From Capsicum annuum (Eukaryota > Streptophyta > Magnoliopsida > Solanales > Solanaceae), in the NCBI RefSeq assembly GCF_002878395.1, contig NC_061115.1:155032064-155096063 (forward strand): a stretch of 64,000 nucleotides of DNA, written 5' to 3'. The translations under genes were made by a program, and so were the position numbers. Below are positions 1 through 7,998 of the stretch, piece after piece (position 1 is the stretch's first letter; each line of letters begins with the position of its first letter). Below the pieces are notes generated by a model. The model was not told the DNA's origin. It searched no databases and saw nothing but the letters and a program-made list of their open reading frames with translations.

Positions 1-20
1 ATATATATATATATATATAT
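1..20. repeat. (AT)n microsatellite
   Basis: Ten uninterrupted AT dinucleotides open the window. The repeat may extend to the left beyond the window edge. Confidence 0.9.
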
Positions 21-33
21 TTAGAAAAAAACA

Positions 34-116
34 CGACCACACGTGGTCGGTTTTAAAAAGGCTACCACACTTTTTCCAACTACGCGTTTTGGTCGGTTTT
101 TGGTCGCAAATGCAAG
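34..116. other. TGGTCG-rich segment with imperfect palindrome and G-box core
   Basis: Positions 34-49 form a near-perfect palindrome (CGACCAC..GTGGTCG) that contains the G-box core CACGTG at 40-45. TGGTCG recurs three times downstream to about 110. Such subterminal repeats are seen at the ends of some plant DNA transposons, but no terminal inverted repeat or target duplication is visible, so the assignment stays open. The short open frame at 43-246 has no recognisable domain. Confidence 0.3.
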
Positions 117-249
117 GGGTGATCTGCGATCCCCGACGGACTTGAGATCTTATCACAGCCAGACCCTGGTTAGGGTCATGAAAGATACTTGTCTTGAATT
201 AATCTTTAAAATATTAAACTTGGATCACCGCACAGTCCCTCACTAGGTT

Positions 250-479
250 AAATAGAAAAGAAAAGGAGAGCCTTGACGTCTTTGTAGAAAGTGAAACTAA
301 AAAAGATTGAACCTAGTCTAATTCTCAAAAGAAGGAAAACATTGATAACATATAAAGGTTTTGAATAAGTTGATACTCAGTCAAACAAACTTCTAAGGAG
401 CTAATTACACTGAAAAATTGTAAACAAAAAATACTCGTCAAGTCTCATTCACATTCGAAGGGAATAACTAAACATTTAA
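250..479. other. AT-rich intergenic DNA
   Basis: No open frame of coding character, no RNA gene and no repeat family that I recognise. Probably decayed transposon or spacer. Confidence 0.5.
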
Positions 480-872
480 ACAGGTAACACTTAACCATAC
501 TAAATTCACATCAAATTCCCAGCATTCAAGGAAACTGGTTTGAAATTCAATAAAACATCAACTATGATAAGATGAGCTAAAGATGATGTAAAAATTATAC
601 TCGCACACACAATTCTCATAGCTGAAGAGAGAAAACAGAAGTGAAAAGGAAGGCAGAGATCATCTACGTTGATATAAATGGAAATTATAGTTGCAAAACT
701 TAAACTTCTAAGTGACTTAGTAGCTATATATAAAGTTGAACCAAGTCTCTAGAATCTTCTAGAAGCCCTAGGTATCACTCTCTTAGCTGGCTGAGCTGGC
801 AAGATGTTACAACCAACTTAACTAATCCAGTTGTACACCTAGAAATGCAACAACAACTAATCCAATAAAACA
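480..872 (-). repeat. Candidate Ty1/copia-type LTR fragment with heat-shock-like element
   Basis: Read on the minus strand, the segment begins TGTT at 872 and continues with a Trp/Val-poor AT-rich U3. It then carries alternating GAA/TTC/GAA blocks at 764-752 and a TATA-like stretch at 735-724, followed by a leader-like pyrimidine-rich region near 640-600. The order U3, TATA, R/U5 is typical of an LTR. No partner LTR, PPT or pol is attached, and the lower boundary is a guess. It could also be a fragment of a host promoter. Confidence 0.35.
752..764 (-). promoter_or_regulatory. Heat-shock-element-like GAAnnTTCnnGAA
   Basis: Three alternating 5 bp units (GAA at 752-754, TTC at 757-759, GAA at 762-764) match the consensus bound by plant heat-shock factors. 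On the minus strand it lies about 17 bp upstream of the TATA-like run at 735-724. Function is inferred from the match only. Confidence 0.4.
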
Positions 873-2035
873 GTAAAAAAAAACTACTAACTAATTTTAC
901 TAACGATAACTTGGTCTAATAATCTCAACAGATGAAAAAAATTATGAAATCCAAACTGAGCGCAATGATATCACACCAAAACTAAAAAGTATCCAAACAA
1001 GAAAAGAAATTACTGAATTTAACAACTTGAACTATTTTATAGACCAGTTGATCCCAAAAAGAACATAAATATAATTTTAAGAAATAATGTTGACATAAAA
1101 AAAAATTTTCCCTCCTGTGGAGCAGCCAACTGAGACGATACGATTGTGATGATGCTTAGGTTAACCACTGCCAAATTTTACTCGAATCAAACAAAATAAA
1201 AGAAAATTTAGACTATAGGGGAAAAAGGTATTTAAATGTGATCATTATAAGTGTTAATGGCTACGAGAATTTAGATTTTTAACGACCCCTTTTGAGCGAA
1301 GGAATATAAATATGCCCATTATACGTGTATGTATAACATTAAAAAAAAAAGTTTACTCATGAGGGAATAATTTCACATCTTGTAAATCACAAAATCCACT
1401 CGGTGAAAGTGAATTAAGATTGTGGTCAACTAATATGGAACTAGGTCTTTCAACCCACTTTCACTGATCATTGTGGTGAAAAACTTTACAGATGGATTTT
1501 TTTGGCTGCGACCCCTGAAGGTATTGATAGTTGTGCCATCATTAACTTCATATACAACAACTGATTCTGAGATTTGAGTTTTATCTTAAAAAAGAGCAGA
1601 ACGTATTTGGGGACAACAACTTTTTCAATATCCTATCGTGATTATGTTGTAAATGTTGCCTTGTGAGATAAGAATTATGTGACATCAAAAATCATTTTTT
1701 TTGGATTGATATTCTCAGTATTTTCCTTCATATCTATCATATGACAATGTTAGTTATGTTATGATACTTTAAAATTAATGTCATGTGACAAAGTTAATCT
1801 AATATCTAGATGAAATTTCTTAATGTTGTTTCTCGTGTTTAATAAAATCTGTATTTTCTCAACAATGACTTTAAATATATGTTCAAATTATTATATGAAT
1901 AATCAAATGAAGTTTAAACTCTGTATTTACAGCTTTCAACTTTTAACAATACGGTCAACTCAACTCATGAACAACCAAAAATGACGTTTCAACAATTTTC
2001 TTGAAAATAGAAAAAAATCAAATGTTAAGAACATC
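873..2035. other. AT-rich non-coding DNA, nothing recognisable
   Basis: Over 1.1 kb without a coding frame. The part nearest 2035 may be leader or U5 of the neighbouring minus-strand copia element, but I cannot place its LTR edge. Confidence 0.45.
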
Positions 2036-2465
2036 AACACAATTCAACAAACTTTTGAACTATCAAAATGAAGTTTCAAAAACTTCAAACACAAGTTCAA
2101 ACAATTGAATAACTATCAATAACTTCAAACAGAAGTTCAAACAGTTGAAAAACTATTAATATGAATTTCAAACCATTTTCTGGAGAAACAGTAAAACCAA
2201 CATTAAGAAAAAGAGATGAAGCAGAAAGATTCACGTTCACTTAATTCACGGTGTGTCCTTAAGGAAATTATTCCCCTTAAGCACCCAAAGTTATGAAATA
2301 TATCTTCCCAGGATAAAATGAATCACTTTGATAGAATAGTGGTACCTCAAATTTTGTCGAACTACGAACGCACTCAACGACAACAAAACACACTAGAGTT
2401 TTTTCAAGAAAGAGGAGTATTTTTTATCCAAAATTTCCAAGTCTATACCTGAGGAAAAATTTTGG

Positions 2466-2473
2466 TATTTATA
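2466..2473 (-). promoter_or_regulatory. TATA box of copia LTR
   Basis: TATAAATA on the minus strand, about 40 bp downstream of the U3 direct repeats, as expected for the retrotransposon promoter. Confidence 0.6.
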
Positions 2474-2514
2474 GCCTTCAAAGTATTACTTCATGAAGAG
2501 ACGCAATGGTTCAG

Positions 2515-2570
2515 AAAGGTACACCCCTTCATAAAGGTGCAACTCTTCGAAAAAGGTGTAACTCTTCGGA
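2515..2570 (-). repeat. About 19 bp direct repeats in copia U3
   Basis: Three consecutive units of about 19 bp (plus-strand starts 2515, 2533 and 2552) share AAAGGTG(C/T)AACTCTTCG with small differences. A weaker fourth follows near 2572. Tandem U3 motifs act as stress-responsive enhancers in tobacco Tnt1 and Tto1; the same role here is inference. Confidence 0.6.
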
Positions 2571-2704
2571 AAAGTCACAACCCATTGGAAAGATAATAAC
2601 CATCCAAATAAAAAAGGTTCCTATTCAAATTGCATCTTTTCTCTTGGTGTCTTTTCAAAAAATTATCTATTTATTTTTCATTTACACCTCTTAAAAACCC
2701 AACA

Positions 2705-2716
2705 ATCCCCCACATG
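2705..2716 (-). other. Polypurine tract of copia element
   Basis: On the minus strand ATGTGGGGGAT immediately precedes the LTR start TGTTGGG. This is the normal plus-strand primer site arrangement of LTR elements. Confidence 0.75.
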
Positions 2717-3239
2717 AAATAGGAATAACAATTTTATAAAATATTTACGAACAAGTATATGATTTAAAAGTAAAGACTAGTTGCATCTAGATAAGTAGGT
2801 TTTCCTTTGAAATTTCCATAGTGAACTTGTATCAGATGCACTCAATCAATCGGTAGATGTGATATCATTGAACCAACGAGATTTAATGTACACCTACATA
2901 ACACAAGTCACACAACCAACTATTAACCATTTATAGTTGTCAATATTTTGTTCATTCAGCCATGAACATGAGTTGATTTCATGTGACCTTACAGAATAGG
3001 CCTTTACTATCATTCTCCTTAAAGTGACGTCCACTTCACCCTCATATAGGTGATTTTTATACGTTTAATCCTATTGATTAAACTATTTAGTCAAACCTCC
3101 TAAACTTAGAAACCATTAAAAATCATCAAACCATAAACCTTATCTTTGTTTCATGAACATTGTATTCATCATGAGAATGAGTTGAGTATATTAACAATGT
3201 TGAACCATCAGTCATAACTTTCTAGGTAGAGTTATTGCC
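2717..3239 (-). other. 3' untranslated part of copia element
   Basis: Lies between the end of the RNase H frame and the polypurine tract of the minus-strand copia element. I see no open frame in it. Confidence 0.5.
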
Positions 3240-4200
3240 ATGATGACTTATCCTAGGCTGTAAACCCATTACCTTTGATTATCTTTCAACTCCCTTACTA
3301 GATAGGCCTTTTGTAAGTAGATCTAACAGGTTATCTTTTGACTTCACAGAGCCAGCTATGATAATTCCATGAGTGAGTAGTTCTATAGCGGTATTATGTC
3401 TCTGTTTCATATAACAAATTTTATCATAATACCTCATACTCTCTGCCCTACCTATTTCCTCTTGACTATCACAATATATATACTGACGCTAACGGTTTGA
3501 GCCAGTAAGGATTATCTTTCGAGAAATTTTGGAGTCATTCAACTTTTTCACCGATTTTATCTAACACGATAAATTTAGATTTAATTATACAGGGGACAAT
3601 ACATGTATGTTTGGATGATTTCAAAGAGACTGCTCCTCCACCTAAATTAAATACATATCCACTCGTGGATTTTACTTTATTCGATTCGGTGATCCAATTT
3701 GCATCACTACATCCTTTAATTAACGTTGGATATTTGTTATAATGCAAAGCATAATCTTTATTTAGATACCCCAAATCTTTTTTTACTATCATCCAATGAT
3801 ATTAATTGGGATTACTCATGTACTGACTCAATTTAATAATAGCGCATGTTATGTCTGATTGCATACAATTTATGACATATATCAAACTTTCCAACACTCT
3901 TGTATTGTTCAATCGTGAGTCATTTTTATCTTCATTCTCTTGAAGAACAAAACTCACATCTAATGGAGTCTCTACAATACTGAAATCCAAATGCTTGAAC
4001 TTATCAAGTAGCTTTTCAATGTAATGAGACTGTAACGATGGAAACCCTTGTAGAGTTCTATGAATTTCTATCCCTAAGATCACATAAAAAAACTCCAAGG
4101 TCTTTCATATTAAACTTGCTCTTAAGCATTTATTTCATAGCATTTATGTCGGAAATATCTCTACTTATGATGAACATATCATCCATATACAAACAAATAA
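3240..4200 (-). pseudogene. pol: Ty1/copia pol remnant: RT C-terminus and RNase H
   Basis: This is the end of a copia polyprotein (reverse transcriptase and RNase H, which copy element RNA to DNA in cytoplasmic particles). On the minus strand the RT active-site motif YMDD is encoded at about 4190-4170. An open part at 4098-3802 follows (the connection between RT and RNase H, with LGIEI-type and C-terminal SQYMSNPN-like residues), then 3792-3535 with the RNase H motif DANW. Towards 3260 come the C-terminal words RHNT, KSKDN and LTKGLS, typical of plant copia RNase H. Stops and frameshifts break the frame. Integrase, protease, gag and the 5' LTR are absent because the element stops abruptly at about 4200, where gypsy sequence on the other strand begins. 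The family identity is firm. Confidence 0.85.
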
Positions 4201-4201
4201 T

Positions 4202-4942
4202 GACTCAGCAGCATCGTACTTGTCTACGGTGTGAGACTTGTGGTAGAAATCATCTGGGAAGGTGTCAGTTAGGATTGATACTTTTTTATTCATATGGCCA
4301 ACCGGGTCACTTTTAGAGGGAATGTCCATTGCTAGAAAGAATGTTGGTGGTGCAAAGTCTCAGTCAAATTCTTTGGCACCACCCCCACCTCAGAAGGGCG
4401 CCACATCAGCTGTCGAGAATAGTCACAACCGGTTATATGCTTTTACCAACCGTTAGGAGGCGGAAGCTTCCCCAGATGTTGTTACTAGTACATTATAAAT
4501 CTTTTCCCGTGATGTTTATGTGTTACTTAATCCTGGGTCTAATTTATCCTATGTGAACCCTTATGTGGTTGTTGGTTTCGGGTTTCAGCCCAGTGTGATT
4601 TCTGAACCCTTTTCTATTTCCACCCCGGTGGGGCATTCTATTATTCCTAGGAGGGTGTACAGGGGTTGTGTTGTGACTTTTGGCAGCTGGGATACATTAG
4701 CAGATCTCAAAAAGTTAGATATGGTTGCTTTTGATGCTATCTAGGGAATAGATTGGCTCAATTTATGCTATGCCACATTAGATTGTAGGACTCAAAAGGT
4801 CACTTTTTCTTTCCTGAATAAACGAATGATAGAGTGGGAAAGACATTTTTTAGCACCCAAAGGGCACTTTATATCCTATCTCAGAGCCCGCAAACTTATT
4901 TCTAAAAGATGCTTGTACTACCTTATCTGAGTTAAGGACTCA
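4202..4942 (+). pseudogene. gag-pro: Element A: end of gag and aspartic protease
   Basis: The first codons encode a CCHC zinc knuckle of gag (C-x2-C-x3-GxxHxGxC-like at 4216-4266), which binds element RNA. The protease that cuts the polyprotein follows. Its active-site loop, normally D-x-G-x-S, reads LLNPGSNLSY near 4522-4550, so the catalytic Asp is Asn. The later GIDWL motif near 4745 (usually GMDWL) and the FISYLRA words near 4870 fit the family. In-frame stops occur at 4454, 4496, 4742 and 4928. It cannot give an active protease. Confidence 0.8.
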
Positions 4943-5650
4943 AATACCGAGAGTCTTCCTCTTTAATCTGTTCCCATAGTAAATAAATTCCCATACGTCT
5001 TTCTAAATAATCTCCCAAGAATACCATCTGATAAGGAGATTGAGTTTGGTATTGATTTGTTGCCAGACACTCGTCCTATTTCCATTCTGCCATATAAAAT
5101 GGCTCCTACGAAACTAAAAGAGTTGAAAGAACAGTTAGCAGATCTCCTAGATAAGGGTTTTATATGCCCCAGTGTATCTCCTTGGGGAGCGCCTGTACTT
5201 TTCGTGCGAAAGAAAGATGCTTCCCTTCGTATGTGCATAGACTACCGTCAGCTGAATAAGGTCACAATTAAAAATAAATATCCTCTTCCTAGGATTGATG
5301 ACCTTTTTGACAAGCTTCAAGGTGCCAAGTGTTTTACAAAAATAGAAATTCATTTGGGTTATCATCAGTTGAAATTTAGGGAGTCAGACATACCCAAGAC
5401 AACCTTCCAAATTCGATATGGTTACTACAAATTTCTAGTCATGTCCTTCGGGTTGACTAACGCCCCTACAGCCTTCATGGATCTTATGAATAGAGTATTT
5501 CATCAGTTTCTTGACTTGTTCTTTATTGTATTTATTGATGATATCCTGATCTATTCTAAGAGTAAAGAGGATCACGCCAATCACCTCTAAATTATTCTTC
5601 AGACCCCTAAGGATCATCAGCTGTATGCCAAATTTTCTAAGTGTGAATTC
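4943..5650 (+). pseudogene. pol: Element A: reverse transcriptase
   Basis: Reverse transcriptase of Ty3/gypsy type, which copies element RNA into DNA. An open stretch of 177 codons runs from 5057 to 5590. Visible motifs in order: LLPDTRPIS and PYKMAP, GFI-like [13 protein letters not shown], the CIDYRQLN block, [10 protein letters not shown], a YHQLK block, FGLTNAP, and the catalytic [10 protein letters not shown] near 5526-5556. Both Asp residues of the active site are kept. The stop at 5588 replaces a codon in the usual HL-x-IVLQTL region. The RT core is the best preserved catalytic domain in the window, but the stops on either side cut it off. Confidence 0.88.
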
Positions 5651-6340
5651 TTGTTAGATGCTATTTCCTTCTTGGGGAATATTGTGTCCAGTGACGGGAT
5701 AAGAGTGGATCCCCAGAAAGTTGAAGCAGTGAGAAAATGGCCCAGACCCACTACTCCAACCGATATTCAGAGCTTCTTGGGTTTGGCGGGGTATTACAGA
5801 AGGTTTGTAGAGAGTTTTTCTTCCATAGCTACTCCACTCACTAAATTGACTCAGAAAAAGGTAAAGTTTGTATGGCCTGATCTGTGTAAGAATAGTTTTG
5901 AGAAGTTGAAAGACCAACTAACCACTGCTCCTATTTTTACCCTTCCCGAGGGTGTAGCTGGTTTTGTGGTATACGTTGATGTATCTCGTGTGGTACTTAG
6001 TTGTGTGTTGATACAACATGGTAAGGTAGTGGCTTATGCATCTAGGCATTTGAAGGTGCACGAGCAAAACTACCCCACCCATGATTTGGAGTTTGCGGCT
6101 GTGGTGTTTGCACTTAAGATTTAGCCGCACTACTTGTACGGTGTTCACATTGATATCTTCACTGGCCTCAAGAGTCTGCAGTATGTTTTCTCGCAGAAAA
6201 AATTAAACCTCAGGCAGAGGCGCAAGATGGAGCTTCTGAAAGACTATGATATGAGCCTGCATTACCATCCAGGCAAGGCAAATATTATAGCCGACGCCCT
6301 CAGCAGGTTGTCTATGGGTAGTTTTTCTCATGTAGAAGAA
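5651..6340 (+). pseudogene. pol: Element A: RNase H
   Basis: Continues the RT frame. Motifs: [11 protein letters not shown], the connection words [20 protein letters not shown], an RNase H start VVYVDVS where functional copies usually read [36 protein letters not shown] (usually DHKSLQY) and HPGKANIIADALSR. A TAG at 6122-6124 stands in the conserved KIWRHYLYG block at the Trp codon. The role is removal of the RNA strand during reverse transcription. Confidence 0.85.
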
Positions 6341-7460
6341 GGAAAGAAAGAGATGTTGAAGGATATTCACCGCCTTGCAAATATGGGAGTGCGACTCTTA
6401 GACTCCAAATATAGAGGGGTAATTGTTCATGAGTTAGCTAAGCCATCCCTTTGCGCTGAAGTTAAGGAGAAGCCGGTTGAAGATCCCATCTTGATGCAAA
6501 TCAAGAAAGATATAGGTCAACAAAAGGTTATATCATTTGAAATTGGTGGTGATGGTATTCTGAGATTTCAGGGTAGGTTGTGCATTCTAAATATTGATGG
6601 ACTGCGAGAAAGAATCCTTGATGAGGCGCACATTTTGAGGTATGTCGTTCACCCAGGCTCTACTAAGATGTACCATGATCTGAAAACCTTGTATTGATGG
6701 AATAACATGAAATGTGATGTAGCTGATTTCGTGTCTAAGTGTTTGAACTGTCAACAAGTAAAGGTAGAACAAATGAGTCCATGTGGTACTTCCTAAGAGA
6801 TAGCCCTGCCTTTATAGAAGTGGGAGATAATAAACATGGACTTCATTATAGGACTTCTGAGATCGTAAAACCAGTATGATTCTATCTGGGTGATTGTAGA
6901 TCGGTTGACAAAGTCAACCCACTTTTTGCTTGTGAGGACTAATTATTCGGGAGAGGTTTATGCTAAGATTTACATTGAGGAGATAGTTTGGTTTCATGGG
7001 GCACCAGTGTCCATTATATCCGATAGAGGTACGCAGTTTTCATCTCAGTTTTGAAGATCTTTTCAGAAGGGTTTAGGTACACAAGTGAATTTGAGCACAA
7101 CTTTCCACCCTCAGATGGATAGGCAAGCTGAGCATACCATTTAGACACTCGAGGATATGTTGAGGGCATGTGTCATTGATTTCAAAGGTAGTTGGGTAGA
7201 TCACCTGCCACTGATTGAATTTGGTTACAATAATAGTTACCATTCCAGCATCAAGATGGCTCCTTTTGAGGCTTTGTATAGAAGGAGATGTAGGTCTCCA
7301 ATAGGATGGTATGAAGTGGGTGAGACTCAGTTGTATGGGCCTGATCTTATTCATCAGGTGATGGAGAAAGTGAACATCATTAGAGACGACTCAAGAGTAC
7401 TCACAGTTATCAGAAGTCCTATGCCGATGTTCGGAGTAGAGAATTAGAGTTTGAAGTTTG
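6341..7460 (+). pseudogene. pol: Element A: integrase
   Basis: The integrase inserts the DNA copy into the genome. The HHCC zinc-binding part is visible at about 6625-6760 (AH, VHPG, then KCLNCQQVK). The DDE core follows: NMDFI near 6835, SDRGTQFSSQF near 7020, and the [15 protein letters not shown] block near 7145-7190, whose glutamate region is preceded by a TAG. The [21 protein letters not shown] block is well kept. Stops at 6695, about 6794, about 6815, about 6867, about 7053 and about 7142 break it. A frameshift near 7385-7405 moves the rest to another frame. Confidence 0.85.
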
Positions 7461-7905
7461 TGATTGGGTGTTTCTCAAGGTTTCTCCTATGAAAGGAGTT
7501 ATGCGGTTTAGATAAAGGGGTAAATTGAGCCCTCGCTATATAGGGCCATATCAGATTCTGAGAAAGAATGGTGCAATTTCTTATGAGCTAGAATTGCCTG
7601 CAAGTTTGGGTTCCATTCATCTGGTATTCCATGTATCCATGTTGAAGAAATACATTTGATATCATTCTTTGGTATTGCCAGTAGAGGATATCAAAGTGAC
7701 AAATTCCTTGTCTTACGAAGAAGAGCGCGTTGAAATTTTAGATCGCCAAGTTTAGAAGTTGAGGAGCAAAGAGATAGCCTCAGTGAAGGTGTTGTGGAGG
7801 AATCAGAAAGATTAAGAACCAACTTGGGAGTCAGAAGATGACATGAGAATTAGATATCCTAATTTGTTTGCTTTGATGGATGATGAGACAGAAGGTACTA
7901 TTCCC
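7461..7905 (+). pseudogene. pol: Element A: chromodomain-like C-terminus
   Basis: After the frameshift the integrase tail reads KVSPMKGVMRF, LSPRYIGPYQIL, ELELPASL and FHVSMLKKYI. It ends with a module containing SLSYEEERVEILDRQV, LRSKEIASVKVLW and a PTWESE-like block. This is the chromodomain-type tail of plant chromoviruses, thought to steer integration to heterochromatin. It carries several stops. Confidence 0.75.
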
Positions 7906-7985
7906 ATTTTATCTTTCCTAGTCCTTATTATGCTTGAAATCATGTCTGTCTATGTCTCGCATCATCATTCGGGGACGAATGATCC

Positions 7986-7998
7986 TAAGGGGGGATGA
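7986..7998 (+). other. Polypurine tract of element A
   Basis: TAAGGGGGGATGA directly precedes the LTR start TGTAACACCCC. A 16 bp block ending GGGGACGAAT lies just upstream (7965-7980) and recurs identically in element B. Confidence 0.8.

Larger units (their letters stand above)
2040..2704 (-). repeat. Ty1/copia 3' LTR (minus strand)
   Basis: The minus-strand LTR starts TGTTGGG at 2704, directly after a purine tract (2705-2714). It holds a U3 with direct repeats (2515-2570) and a TATAAATA box (2473-2466). Downstream is an AT-rich part with recurring CTTCAAAC-type words at about 2040-2165. The right edge is firm. The left edge is uncertain because no second LTR or target duplication is present to compare with. 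Confidence 0.65.

Noticed and set aside
43..246. 67-codon open frame near the start
   Set aside because: No domain, and it runs through the TGGTCG repeat segment; likely chance.
2506..2694. 62-codon open frame with a hydrophobic end
   Set aside because: It is antisense to the U3 of a copia LTR and built from its direct repeats.
4928..4930. TGA shared by A, D and E as a programmed readthrough or recoding site
   Set aside because: Other stops of the same mutational type are spread over all three elements, and no conserved downstream structure is evident; decay is simpler.
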